Below, one piece after another: positions 1 through 8,732 of a stretch of DNA of 64,000 nucleotides. Within the stretch, counting starts at the first letter, position 1. Each line of letters begins with the position of its first letter. The notes beneath the pieces are model-generated. The model was not told where the DNA came from. It worked only from the letters and a program-made list of their open reading frames with translations, and did not search any database. The position numbers and the translations under genes were made by a program. Origin of the DNA: an uncultured bacterium (lineage in GTDB: Bacteria > Bacillota_I > Bacilli_A > RFN20 > CAG-826); NCBI GenBank assembly GCA_949291375.1, contig CASEVI010000001.1, positions 194,980 through 258,979 on the forward strand, written 5' to 3'.

Positions 1-57
1 AAAAACAAAATGTTTGTTTTTGACATTAATACTGAGGAACGTATTTATATTGATTAA
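1..57 (+). CDS. C-terminal end of a sugar ABC transporter ATPase (partial)
   Basis: Reading frame 1 is open from the window edge and ends in TAA at 55-57, giving 18 residues, NKMFVFDINTEERIYI plus flanks. MsmX/UgpC/MalK-type ATPases end in a comparable stretch (a hydrophobic-FD-x-E-T segment closing the TOBE domain). Two CUT1 permeases follow after 20 bases, which is the expected neighbourhood for the energising subunit. Only the tail is visible, so the family call rests on this short match and on context. Confidence 0.55.
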   Translation, partial: KNKMFVFDINTEERIYID

Positions 58-77
58 TTTACGTAAAGGTTAAGAAT

Positions 78-1133
78 ATGACAGAAAATGAAGCAAGAAC
101 AACATTACTAAATGAAAATATTCTTGATAACTCAGTTACTTTTGCCCCTCGTTATAATGAAAGTGACGATGTTATCGTTCATTTTGTATCGCATAAAAAG
201 ATTAATAACAAATTTAAAGTTGGCGGTGTTTTGGATAACGAACAAAAAAATAACTGGAAAGCTTGGCTTTATTTAGCACCAGTTTTAGTATTGATTGCAA
301 TTTTCTTAATTTATCCATTAATTAATACGATTGCAATCTCATTCATGAGCAATTATAACTACGTTACTGGAAGTTATGATGGATTTACTTTAGATAATTT
401 TGGTGCGATTTTAGGGTTAAGCGAAATAAATGGCGTTAGAGATAATCGTTTATTAGATTATGGTTTTGCTAATACATTTATAATTACTTTTGTAACTGTT
501 CCATTATCATTAATTATCGCTTTATTGATAAGCGTTTTACTTAATTCATTGAAGTGGTTACAAAAAGTTTATCAAATTGTTTTCTTCCTTCCATATGTTA
601 CTAACACAATTGCTATCGGTATGGTTTTCTCAGTTTTATTCGATAGACAAGGCGTTATTAACTATATTTTTGGAAGTGATATTACTTGGATTTATGGCGC
701 AGATAGATGGGTGGCTATGGTTCCACTTTGCTTATACATTATTTGGGGTAGTTTACCATTTAAGATTTTAATTCTTTTAAGTGGTTTACAAGGTGTTGAT
801 AAACAATATTATCAAGCAGCAAAAATTGATTCTACACCAAAATGGAGAGTTTTGTTGAGAATTACAGTTCCTGCATTATCACCTCAAATTCTTTATTTAA
901 TGGTTACAAGTTTTATTGGGGCTTTTAAAGAATATTCATCGATTGTTGGTTTATTCAATGGCCCAGGAACTTCGACTGGTAGCTATAATATGTATACTAT
1001 CGTTTATTATATTTATGATAATTTAAATACAAATACTTCATTAGCGGCTGCTGCAGCTGTTGTATTATTCGTTATTATTCTTCTTTTTACCTTCTTACAA
1101 CTTTGGATTTCAAAGAAGAGAGTTTATTATTAA
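78..1133 (+). CDS. ABC sugar transporter permease, MalF/UgpA type
   Basis: Membrane permease of a CUT1-type importer, 351 aa. A first membrane helix lies at about residues 63-88, five more follow, and the cytoplasmic EAA coupling loop is at about 240-268 (YYQAAKIDSTPKWRVLLRI), the surface that docks on the ATPase. The start ATG is preceded by AAAGG. The hydrophilic N-terminus of about 60 residues before the first helix is longer than the usual 10-30. The next gene (MalG type) starts 13 bases downstream. The substrate cannot be read from the permease alone; the neighbouring secreted nuclease and nucleotidase suggest something other than a plain sugar. Confidence 0.9.
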   Translation: MTENEARTTLLNENILDNSVTFAPRYNESDDVIVHFVSHKKINNKFKVGGVLDNEQKNNWKAWLYLAPVLVLIAIFLIYPLINTIAISFMSNYNYVTGSYDGFTLDNFGAILGLSEINGVRDNRLLDYGFANTFIITFVTVPLSLIIALLISVLLNSLKWLQKVYQIVFFLPYVTNTIAIGMVFSVLFDRQGVINYIFGSDITWIYGADRWVAMVPLCLYIIWGSLPFKILILLSGLQGVDKQYYQAAKIDSTPKWRVLLRITVPALSPQILYLMVTSFIGAFKEYSSIVGLFNGPGTSTGSYNMYTIVYYIYDNLNTNTSLAAAAAVVLFVIILLFTFLQLWISKKRVYY

Positions 1134-1146
1134 TGGAGGGTTATCT

Positions 1147-2130
1147 ATGGCAAGTAAAGATTTAAATTTAAAACAATATATAGATTTCTCTCAAGATAAT
1201 GAATTTGATACTGATATTGCAATAGTTATCAAAGAAGGAAATAGAAGTGTTGATTCAATTAAACACAGAGAAAAAATTACACGTATTATATTTACTATTA
1301 TTCTTTATATTGTAGTTACATTCTTAGCATTCTTAATGGTTTTTCCATTTTATTGGATGATTATTACTTCTTTAAAGAATAATAGTGAAATTATTAGTGC
1401 TCAACAAACTTTCTTCCCAACGATTGTTATGTGGAGCAACTATGTTTATGTTTTTAATCACTTCAAATTTGTTACATATATGACAAATACTATTGTTGTT
1501 GCTGTTTTCTCAACAATCGGTACATTAATTACAACTGTGTTTGGAGCTTTTGCCTTTGCTAGATTAAATTTCAAAGGAAGAGAAGCTTTATTTATGGTTT
1601 TTTTAATGACAATGATGATTCCTGGCGAGATGATGGTTATTTCTAACTATATTACTGTCGCTGCATTCGGATGGATTGGAGAAAATGCAACTTTAACCGA
1701 TGCTTATTTAGCAATGATTGTTCCTTTCTGGGTAAGTGTCTTTTATATTTACTTGCTTAGACAAAATTTTAAGCAGGTCCCAAATGAACTATATTTAGCT
1801 GCTAAGGTTGATGGAAAGAGTGACTGGTCATTCTTATGGAAGGTAATGGTCCCTCTTGCAGCACCTACGCTAATTTCTATAACCATTTTAAAATTCATGG
1901 GTACATGGAACTCTTATGTTTGGCCAAATTTAGTTGCTAACAAAGATGAATTCCGTCTAATTTCTAATGGTTTAAGAGGAAGTAGTTTCGTTGATCCAGA
2001 ATCTGGCAGAGTTGAATATGGTTACCAAATGGCTGCGACTGTTTTAGTCACTGTTCCATTGTTCTTATTATTTGTTTTCTTTAGAAAATACATAATGAGA
2101 GGCGTTGGCCGTGCCGGTATTAAAGGCTAA
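1147..2130 (+). CDS. ABC sugar transporter permease, MalG/UgpE type
   Basis: Second permease half of the CUT1 importer, 327 aa. I place the start at 1147 because a strong GGAGG lies just upstream; an ATG at 1060 in the same frame would overlap the preceding permease by 74 bases and has no ribosome site. The first helix is at about residues 46-70, again after an unusually long polar N-terminus. The EAA loop is at about 213-243 (LYLAAKVDGKSDWSFLWKV). The C-terminus has the usual basic end. It forms a heterodimer with the product of the preceding gene, by family knowledge. Confidence 0.92.
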   Translation: MASKDLNLKQYIDFSQDNEFDTDIAIVIKEGNRSVDSIKHREKITRIIFTIILYIVVTFLAFLMVFPFYWMIITSLKNNSEIISAQQTFFPTIVMWSNYVYVFNHFKFVTYMTNTIVVAVFSTIGTLITTVFGAFAFARLNFKGREALFMVFLMTMMIPGEMMVISNYITVAAFGWIGENATLTDAYLAMIVPFWVSVFYIYLLRQNFKQVPNELYLAAKVDGKSDWSFLWKVMVPLAAPTLISITILKFMGTWNSYVWPNLVANKDEFRLISNGLRGSSFVDPESGRVEYGYQMAATVLVTVPLFLLFVFFRKYIMRGVGRAGIKG

Positions 2131-2155
2131 AATTTCGGAGGAAAGAAAACTTTAT

Positions 2156-3628
2156 ATGAAAAAGAAATTATTATTAGGATTAGCATTATCAGTGCTTTCA
2201 CTTGGCGCTCTTGCTGGTTGTACAAACGATGATCAAGGTGGTGAGAAACCTGGTCCAGGTACAGAAACACCAGTTGTTGAAGATTATTTTATTCAAGATC
2301 CTACAACTATTTATTTCTGGTCAACTATCGGTGATAATAACCAAGCTCAAGTTAATCGTTATATTGAATCATTTAAGGAAGTAGAACCAAATGTTACTGT
2401 TGTAAATGTTAAACAAAATGGTTCCTATAATGATTTAGAAAATATGGTTATTACTGGTTTTACAGCAAATAACTATCCTGACATTGTTCAAGCATATCCA
2501 GATCACGTTGCTGATTATATTGATTATGGTAAAGCAGTTAAATTAGATGAATATATGGACAATCCTGATTATGGTTGGACAGCTGAAGAAAAAGCAGATG
2601 TTGTTCAAGCTTATTTAACAGAAGGCCAAGAATATACAATCGAAGGTACATATTCATTGCCATTCTCAAAATCAACAGAAGCTATGTTCTATAACGAAGA
2701 TATCTTACATGGTCTTGATTTAAGCGATATTGATCCAACAATTAATGGAGGAAACCCATTAAATGCAAGTTATCTTAATAGCTTAACATGGGAAGAATTC
2801 TTTGGAAAATTAGCTCCAGCTTTAACTACATATAATGAAACAGTCGAACAAATTATCACTCCATCTGATGGTGTTAGTGCAATTATGGGTTACGACTCAG
2901 ATGATAACTTATTCATTACATTATGTGAACAATATGGTTATCCATATTCAAGCGTTGTTAATGGAAAAGGTAGCGTTGATTTTAATACTCAAGAAATGCA
3001 AGATTTATTAACAGAATGGCATGGTTATGTTGAAAAAGGATACTTCATTACTAAAGGCATTAATGAAGGAAACTATGTTAATGAATTATTTAATGATGGT
3101 GCTTGCTTATTCTCAATCGGTTCAACGGGTGGTGTTAAATATCAATTCAGTGAAACAAATCCATCTAATGTCGGTGTTGCTATGATTCCTCAAGCTGAAA
3201 ATGGAACACCTGCAACAATTAACCAAGGTCCATCTGTTGCAATTTTAGATCATAATGATGAAAACAGAAGATTAGCTTCATGGTTATTCTATAAACATAT
3301 GACTAATGAAGAAAACAGTTTAGACTGGGCATTAAACAGTGGTTACTGTGCAATTAGACAATCTAATTATTCAGATCCAGCCTATCTTGAAGCTAATGAT
3401 GTTGATGCAACTCAACCAAAATCTCTCGAAAGATTAATGGCAAAAGCTAATAATTATATTGGAACTATGACATCAACATTATTCGTTTCTCCAGCATTCA
3501 AAGGAAGTTCAACAATCCGTACTCAAGTTGGTGGTTTATTAACTCAATGTTTACTCCCAACAACAGATGTTTCAACTATTCCTGCATTATTTGATGAAGC
3601 AGAAGCTCAATCAAAATTAGCTCTCTAG
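2156..3628 (+). CDS. ABC transporter solute-binding lipoprotein (SBP_bac_1/8 type), copy 1
   Basis: Surface-anchored binding protein of the importer, 490 aa. The start at 2156 follows GGAGGAAAG; an in-frame ATG at 2105 lies inside the permease gene and is rejected. The signal peptide ends in the lipobox LAGC with Cys22 as lipidation site, followed by a Gly/Pro-rich linker. The mature part has the family 1/8 features YSLPFSKSTEAMFYNED and FSIGSTGG. It is paralogous to the next gene (shared HVADY, YSLP, YNED and IGSTGG blocks), so the transporter appears to have two receptors. Confidence 0.9.
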   Translation: MKKKLLLGLALSVLSLGALAGCTNDDQGGEKPGPGTETPVVEDYFIQDPTTIYFWSTIGDNNQAQVNRYIESFKEVEPNVTVVNVKQNGSYNDLENMVITGFTANNYPDIVQAYPDHVADYIDYGKAVKLDEYMDNPDYGWTAEEKADVVQAYLTEGQEYTIEGTYSLPFSKSTEAMFYNEDILHGLDLSDIDPTINGGNPLNASYLNSLTWEEFFGKLAPALTTYNETVEQIITPSDGVSAIMGYDSDDNLFITLCEQYGYPYSSVVNGKGSVDFNTQEMQDLLTEWHGYVEKGYFITKGINEGNYVNELFNDGACLFSIGSTGGVKYQFSETNPSNVGVAMIPQAENGTPATINQGPSVAILDHNDENRRLASWLFYKHMTNEENSLDWALNSGYCAIRQSNYSDPAYLEANDVDATQPKSLERLMAKANNYIGTMTSTLFVSPAFKGSSTIRTQVGGLLTQCLLPTTDVSTIPALFDEAEAQSKLAL

Positions 3629-3696
3629 TTTTTAAAAAATGAATTTAAAATTTTAAAACAATATAAAAACTAATTAATTTAAGAGGAGGTTATACA

Positions 3697-5145
3697 ATGA
3701 AAAAAAGAAATTTAGTTAAAAACATATTTCTTTCTATTCTTTTGTCTACCTCCTCTTTTTTAAGTGCATGTTCTTCAAAAGAAGTAGATGATTCCTCACT
3801 TAAAAATACAATTGTTTTTTGGCATACATTTGGTCAAGATATTCAAGTTATAATGGAAAACAAAATTAGTGAGTTTGAAGAGTTATATGAAGAAAATACC
3901 GGTGAAGATATTGAAATAAAATTTGAATATCAAGGTGGATATGATGAAATTAAAGACAAAATAAGTCGAGGCTTAGCTGTTGGAAATGTTCCTACTTTAG
4001 CAGTTGCATATCCAGATCATGTTGCTGATTATTTAGCTGAAGAAACTTCTTCTTTAAAATGGGTTTATAATTTAGAAGAATTTTTTAATGATCCAGAAAT
4101 CGGATTTGGAGCACAAGAATATTTGAACCCTGGTTTAAAAGGAGTAGAAGATTTTGTACCTTCCTTTTTAGGCGAGGGCTCACATTATATTAAAAAAGGT
4201 TATTATTCACTTCCTTTAATGAAATCTAGTGAAATTCTTTTATATAACGAGGATTTGTTAAGACTTGTACTTACTGATTATGATTCTTCCATATCGAATA
4301 TGGAAGAATATATGAATAATATTTCTTGGGATGAGTTTATTGATCTTTTAAGGTTTATTAATAAAGATTTAAATAAATACGGTGATGGATTAATAACACC
4401 ACTTGTTTATGATAGTGATGCCAATTTTTACATTGGTCAATCATTCCAAAGAAATATCCCTTATGTTTCAATGAATAATGGTGTTGGTTCAATTGATTTT
4501 AATAATGAAGAAGCTAAAGAAATGGTAAGAGAAATAAAAGGATATTATGATGAAGGATTATTATTAACAAAAGGAACGAATAATAATGAATATGGTTCAG
4601 ATTCATTTACAAATATGGAATGTATTTTTACAATCGGATCAACCGGAGGGACAGGCTATAATGATCCAGGACAAGCCGGGTTTAATGTTGGAGTAGCAAA
4701 AATTCCTTCTGTAAGTGAAGATCCTGCACTTAAAAAATATGTTTCTCAAGGAGTTACTTTAACAATTATTAAAAATAATAGTTATAGTGACGAAGTTAAT
4801 GATGCTAGAGCAAGAATCGCATGGCAATTAATGAAATTTTTGACTAACGAACAAAATAATATCGATATCTGTTTAGCATCTAACGGATATGCTCCTGTTA
4901 GAGAAAGTTGCTATACAAATGAAGAATATGCTACTTATTTAGAAGAATCTGATTTTATGCCTAGAGTTGCTAATGTTGTTGCTAATGAAATAAATGGAGA
5001 GTATTTTAATTACCCTGTATTTAGAGGAACTGCTACTGCTAGAGACCAGGTTGGTGGAATTATCACCCAAGTGTTACTTGGGCAAAAAGATATTGATAAA
5101 GCATTTAAAGATGCTGAAGATATTACAAAAATTTCTATGATTTAG
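3697..5145 (+). CDS. ABC transporter solute-binding lipoprotein, diverged copy 2
   Basis: 482 aa, preceded by AGAGGAGGT. Signal peptide with the lipobox LSAC, Cys25. It aligns along its length with the previous lipoprotein (FWHTFG/FWSTIG near the start, YPDHVADY, YYSLPLMKSSEILLYNEDLL, FTIGSTGGTG, ARDQVGG near the end) but the two differ strongly elsewhere. This fits an old tandem duplication with altered ligand range. The downstream nuclease gene begins 6 bases after the stop, so the receptor and nuclease are almost certainly on one mRNA. Confidence 0.88.
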   Translation: MKKRNLVKNIFLSILLSTSSFLSACSSKEVDDSSLKNTIVFWHTFGQDIQVIMENKISEFEELYEENTGEDIEIKFEYQGGYDEIKDKISRGLAVGNVPTLAVAYPDHVADYLAEETSSLKWVYNLEEFFNDPEIGFGAQEYLNPGLKGVEDFVPSFLGEGSHYIKKGYYSLPLMKSSEILLYNEDLLRLVLTDYDSSISNMEEYMNNISWDEFIDLLRFINKDLNKYGDGLITPLVYDSDANFYIGQSFQRNIPYVSMNNGVGSIDFNNEEAKEMVREIKGYYDEGLLLTKGTNNNEYGSDSFTNMECIFTIGSTGGTGYNDPGQAGFNVGVAKIPSVSEDPALKKYVSQGVTLTIIKNNSYSDEVNDARARIAWQLMKFLTNEQNNIDICLASNGYAPVRESCYTNEEYATYLEESDFMPRVANVVANEINGEYFNYPVFRGTATARDQVGGIITQVLLGQKDIDKAFKDAEDITKISMI

Positions 5146-5151
5146 GTAAAA

Positions 5152-6609
5152 ATGATGAAAATTAAAAATAAATTATTAAAAATAAGCTATTTAGCTATCT
5201 TATTAAGCGGAGTTATTGGATTAAGTGGATGTGTGAATCAAAATAATCCTAATCCAGATGGAGGAGACACACAAAAAGAGTGGGTCGATTTTGTTAACTC
5301 CGATGAAGTTAAATTAACTTTAGAATATAGTGGTCATAACTTTTTTGACGATGGAATTTCCGAAGTAAAATTAAAGACTGCAATTGATGGAGATACAGCG
5401 CATTTTCTTTTAGCAGATGGAAGTAGTGATGAATTAATAAAAATAAGATTTTATGGAATCGATACACCTGAATCAACTGGAAAAATTCAAGAGTATGGTA
5501 AAGCAGCTTCAAATTTTACTAAAGAGAAATTAACAAAAGCTAATGAAAACGGAACGATTGTTATTTCTTCACCTTATTTTGAATATAAAGCACCTGAGAC
5601 AGATTCTACTGGCGGAAGGTATTTAGGTTTAGTTTGGATAAACGAAACTAAGAAAAATGCTTCGATTGATGAATTAAGATTATTAAATTTAGAGATAGTT
5701 CAAAATGGTTATAGTTGGGTTAAAAATCTAGAGGAAATCCCAGAATTTGTTGAAACTTTTACTGCAGCTGAACAACAAGCACGTGATTTTAAACTTAATT
5801 TATTTTCTGGAGAAAAAGACCCATTATTTAATTATGGCGATTATATTGATGTTTCACTTTTAGAATTAAAAAAAGAAGTTGAAGCTTCTTTAAAAGATCC
5901 AAATCATGTAAATAAGTTTGATGGAGAAAATGTTCGTATTCAAGGGACTGTTGCTGGCTATGCTGATAATATTCTTTATTTACAAGGGTATTTTGATGAA
6001 GAAACAGGGAGTAATGTTGAAGGCGGTGAATATGGTGGTATTAATATTTTTACTGGAATGGGGTCAATTCCTACAAAATTCATAACTGTTAATAACTATA
6101 TTCAACTTTGTGGAGTTGCCCAAGATAGTGAGAATTTTGGTTTCCAAATTAGTGGTGTTTATTCATTCCCTAGAACAAATCCTAAAGATGAGAGAGATGG
6201 TCAAGTTATTTTTACCAGTGATGAAATAGAAGATGAATTAAAAGTTCATGTTTTTGAATATAAAGCTGAAGATTTAGTTGATGGAACATTTGAATGTCTT
6301 TTTTCACCTGTAACAATTTCTGATAATGTCGTTGTTAGTGGCGGTTATAATGGAGATGATTCTATTACTTTATATGTTGAAAATATGGATGGAACAAAAT
6401 TAGATTTTGATGTATATATTCCATTTATTTATCGTCCAGAGATAGATAATCCAATATTGTCTTATAGAAGTTATGAAGACTTCGTTGGGAAAACGTTTAA
6501 AATAAGCAATTCAATTTATAGTTACCATAAAACAACAAGTGGTAATATCAATTATCAATTAATTCCTATCAATTCTGAAGGGTTTAGTTTGGTAGAAGAA
6601 AGTGAATAG
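5152..6609 (+). CDS. Secreted staphylococcal-nuclease-like (SNase/OB) lipoprotein
   Basis: Predicted surface-anchored Ca2+-dependent DNA/RNA endonuclease, 485 aa. Lipobox LSGC, Cys27. The SNase domain spans about residues 70-215. All residues known as catalytic in S. aureus nuclease have counterparts at matching spacing: Asp81 (in IDGDT), Arg99, Asp104, Thr105, Glu107 (RFYGIDTPE) and Arg156 (GGRYLG). A second beta-rich region at about 230-335 resembles an OB-fold nucleic-acid-binding module (inference from VRIQGTVAG and YIQLCGVAQ). Start: two consecutive ATGs at 5152 and 5155; either could be used. It sits between a transporter receptor gene and a zinc-ribbon gene, which suggests that the degradation products are imported. 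Confidence 0.85.
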   Translation: MMKIKNKLLKISYLAILLSGVIGLSGCVNQNNPNPDGGDTQKEWVDFVNSDEVKLTLEYSGHNFFDDGISEVKLKTAIDGDTAHFLLADGSSDELIKIRFYGIDTPESTGKIQEYGKAASNFTKEKLTKANENGTIVISSPYFEYKAPETDSTGGRYLGLVWINETKKNASIDELRLLNLEIVQNGYSWVKNLEEIPEFVETFTAAEQQARDFKLNLFSGEKDPLFNYGDYIDVSLLELKKEVEASLKDPNHVNKFDGENVRIQGTVAGYADNILYLQGYFDEETGSNVEGGEYGGINIFTGMGSIPTKFITVNNYIQLCGVAQDSENFGFQISGVYSFPRTNPKDERDGQVIFTSDEIEDELKVHVFEYKAEDLVDGTFECLFSPVTISDNVVVSGGYNGDDSITLYVENMDGTKLDFDVYIPFIYRPEIDNPILSYRSYEDFVGKTFKISNSIYSYHKTTSGNINYQLIPINSEGFSLVEESE

Positions 6610-6621
6610 CGGAGGTAAATT

Positions 6622-7314
6622 ATGTATTGTTCTCATTGTGGATATAAATTAAAAAATGAAAAAATATATAAAACAATCGAAAGAGATCAGAAAAATGCAA
6701 ACAACATTAAGTATTTAGCCAAATTATTTCTTTCTTCTTTGTCTAGAAAATTAAAGATTGATATTTATTTATTAAAAGAACAAGGATTAAGTAAAAATGA
6801 GTTTAATTCTAAAGTTGCTCTTTTAAAAAAAGAGAACGATAAGATTAAACTTGAAGCAAATGAAAAATTACGTGCAAATGATCTCAATTATTTTAAAAAT
6901 AAATTAAATTACAATGACGAAAGAAAAGTTACAACTTTAGATTCTTTTGCATGTCCTAGATGTGGAAGCGTTATTAAGCATAACTTAGAAGAAAATGGTA
7001 TAAAAGCTTTAGCAAGAGCAGCACACTCAGAAATTCATAGAGGAAGAAATAACATTTCTTCAGGAATGTGTGGATTAATGATAGGTATTATCCTTGCTTG
7101 TATAGGTTTTATGTTTTTGGCTCTTTCATTTAAAGCAACTAATGGGGGCCAACTAGATCCTCAATGTGTTGAATTTTATGTATTTATCGCCTTAGTTTTA
7201 TTTGGCTTTATATTAATCGTATATGCTTTTATCAATTTATTTAGAGGTAAAAGTAAAATTAAACACTATGAAGAGCTCTTAAGAGAAATTAATAATGGAG
7301 CTTTTCATCAATAG
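6622..7314 (+). CDS. Membrane protein with a split zinc ribbon
   Basis: 230 aa, start supported by CGGAGG. The N-terminus has Cys3-x2-Cys6 (YCSHCGYKL) and the matching second pair Cys111-x2-Cys114 (CPRCGS) lies over 100 residues later, with a Lys/Glu-rich helical stretch in between. This suggests one zinc ribbon with a long helical insertion. Two membrane helices follow at about 148-170 and 186-208 with a basic C-terminal tail. No enzymatic motif is visible. The gene is 12 bases after the nuclease gene and probably cotranscribed. Function unknown. Confidence 0.75.
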   Translation: MYCSHCGYKLKNEKIYKTIERDQKNANNIKYLAKLFLSSLSRKLKIDIYLLKEQGLSKNEFNSKVALLKKENDKIKLEANEKLRANDLNYFKNKLNYNDERKVTTLDSFACPRCGSVIKHNLEENGIKALARAAHSEIHRGRNNISSGMCGLMIGIILACIGFMFLALSFKATNGGQLDPQCVEFYVFIALVLFGFILIVYAFINLFRGKSKIKHYEELLREINNGAFHQ

Positions 7315-7421
7315 ACTAGTTATTTATATTCTTTTTATATTTTATTTGTATTAAAAAAATATAAAAATGAATTTAAATATATAAAAAATTAGAGATAAAT
7401 AAAAATATTTAGGAGGAATTT

Positions 7422-8663
7422 ATGTCTAAAAGAAAAATTAGAGGTTCAATCCTTGCTGTAAGTTTATTAGCGTTTGGTGCTATGAGTGCTGTAACATTAG
7501 CAAGCTGTGATCAACCAGCAGTTGTTCAAGAATTAACACTTACCGGCGAAACAAGTGTACAAGTTGGAAATACTATTACTTTAACTTGTAATGAAACAGA
7601 TGTAACATGGACAAGTTCAAATACTTCTGTTGCTACTGTTGCTAATGGTGTTGTTACTCCAAAAAGAGCAGGACACGTTACAATTACAGTTTCAAAAGAT
7701 GGTTGGAAAAATGCTACTTTAGAAGTCACTATTGTTGCTGCTCCAGAAGAAAATGCAACTATTGCAGGAGCTACAGGTGTTGCAATTACAAATAAAGAAG
7801 CTTTAACTGCTGCTTGGTCTTCCACTGATAGCAATAGAAGAATCGAATTATCAATCGAAGGTGTTGATGATGTTAATTTACAATCTGCTATTATGGATGG
7901 CTCAATTGAAATTACTCCATCAAACTCATCTATCATTGTTAATGGTTTATATATTTCTTCGGCTAGTTATAACGGAGGTGAAGCAACTGTTACTGTTACT
8001 GTACATGGCGACAAAGGAGATTTTACAGATACTATTGATATTAAAATCGATGGTATTATGGAACCAATGACATTAGAAGAAGTTTATAATTCTGAAATTG
8101 GTTCAACGGTTGCTTTTGAAGGTATAGTTACTGCAGATTATAGCGCTGACGAAGTCTATGGTTTATTTATCGGAAATGGTGAATATTCAGCATTTGTTTA
8201 TAAAGGTGAATTACCAGTTGGAGTAGAAGTTGGTGATAAAGTTTATGTAAATGGTAAAACTAGTGTTTACAATGGCTTATATCAAATTGGTACAGCCTTA
8301 ATTCTTTCTATGGAAGATGCTGATGTTGCTGAACCAGTTGGATTAGGAGCAATTACTTCTTTAGATGGTATCGATGGATATGATACTGGTAAATCTGTTG
8401 AATTAAACGGTACTATTTCACACAAAGGTATTGATAGTTATGGAAACGTTACATTTAATGTTGAAATAGCTGAAGGTGTAAATGTTCCTGTTAAGGCTGA
8501 TAGCCGTTATGTTGCTGAAGATCCTTTAGCTGCATTAGCTGCATTAGAAGATGGTGATACTGCTAAAATTGGTGGTTACGTTACTTTTAATAAGAGTGGA
8601 GAATCCGGTTTAGTAACAAATGCAGATAGTATACTTATTCTTAACCCATGGGTTATTGAATAA
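7422..8663 (+). CDS. Lipoprotein with BIG2 Ig-like domain and OB-fold-like domains
   Basis: 413 aa, preceded by AGGAGGAATTT. Lipobox TLASC, Cys29. Residues about 35-110 form a bacterial Ig-like group 2 domain (VTWTSSNTSVATVANGVVTP, then AGHVTITV). The region from about 215 contains two beta-rich repeats that resemble OB folds of the nucleic-acid-binding kind (STVAFEGIVTADY, VGDKVYVNGKTSVYNGLYQI; then KSVELNGTISHKG). No catalytic residues are evident. A strong terminator follows. Its position between the nuclease and the 5'-nucleotidase suggests a surface nucleic-acid-binding role (inference). Confidence 0.75.
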   Translation: MSKRKIRGSILAVSLLAFGAMSAVTLASCDQPAVVQELTLTGETSVQVGNTITLTCNETDVTWTSSNTSVATVANGVVTPKRAGHVTITVSKDGWKNATLEVTIVAAPEENATIAGATGVAITNKEALTAAWSSTDSNRRIELSIEGVDDVNLQSAIMDGSIEITPSNSSIIVNGLYISSASYNGGEATVTVTVHGDKGDFTDTIDIKIDGIMEPMTLEEVYNSEIGSTVAFEGIVTADYSADEVYGLFIGNGEYSAFVYKGELPVGVEVGDKVYVNGKTSVYNGLYQIGTALILSMEDADVAEPVGLGAITSLDGIDGYDTGKSVELNGTISHKGIDSYGNVTFNVEIAEGVNVPVKADSRYVAEDPLAALAALEDGDTAKIGGYVTFNKSGESGLVTNADSILILNPWVIE

Positions 8664-8685
8664 TTATTAAATTTTATTACTTTAT

Positions 8686-8713
8686 AAGAGCCCATTATTT
8701 ATGGGCTCTTTTT
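8686..8713 (+). terminator. Rho-independent terminator after the BIG2/OB lipoprotein
   Basis: A perfect 10-bp stem AAGAGCCCAT / ATGGGCTCTT with a 5-base loop is followed by a T run. It closes the transcription unit that began left of the window. Confidence 0.9.
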
Positions 8714-8714
8714 A

Positions 8715-8723
8715 TGTTAAAAT
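8715..8723 (+). promoter_or_regulatory. Extended -10 promoter giving a leaderless or near-leaderless mRNA
   Basis: TG-T-TAAAAT (extended -10) ends 9 bases before the ATG at 8733. No Shine-Dalgarno site is present. A start site 6-8 bases after the -10 would fall at or within a few bases of the A of the start codon. Confidence 0.55.
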
Positions 8724-8732
8724 GTCTACATT

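Noticed and set aside
1060-1146. Longer N-terminus of the MalG-type permease from ATG 1060
   Set aside because: It would overlap the preceding permease by 74 bases; GGAGG sits correctly before ATG 1147.
2105-2155. Longer N-terminus of the first binding protein from ATG 2105
   Set aside because: It lies inside the upstream permease gene and would bury the lipoprotein signal; GGAGG precedes 2156.
7526-7936. 136-codon minus-strand open frame
   Set aside because: It is antisense to the BIG2/OB lipoprotein, has no ribosome site and the plus-strand protein is clearly real.
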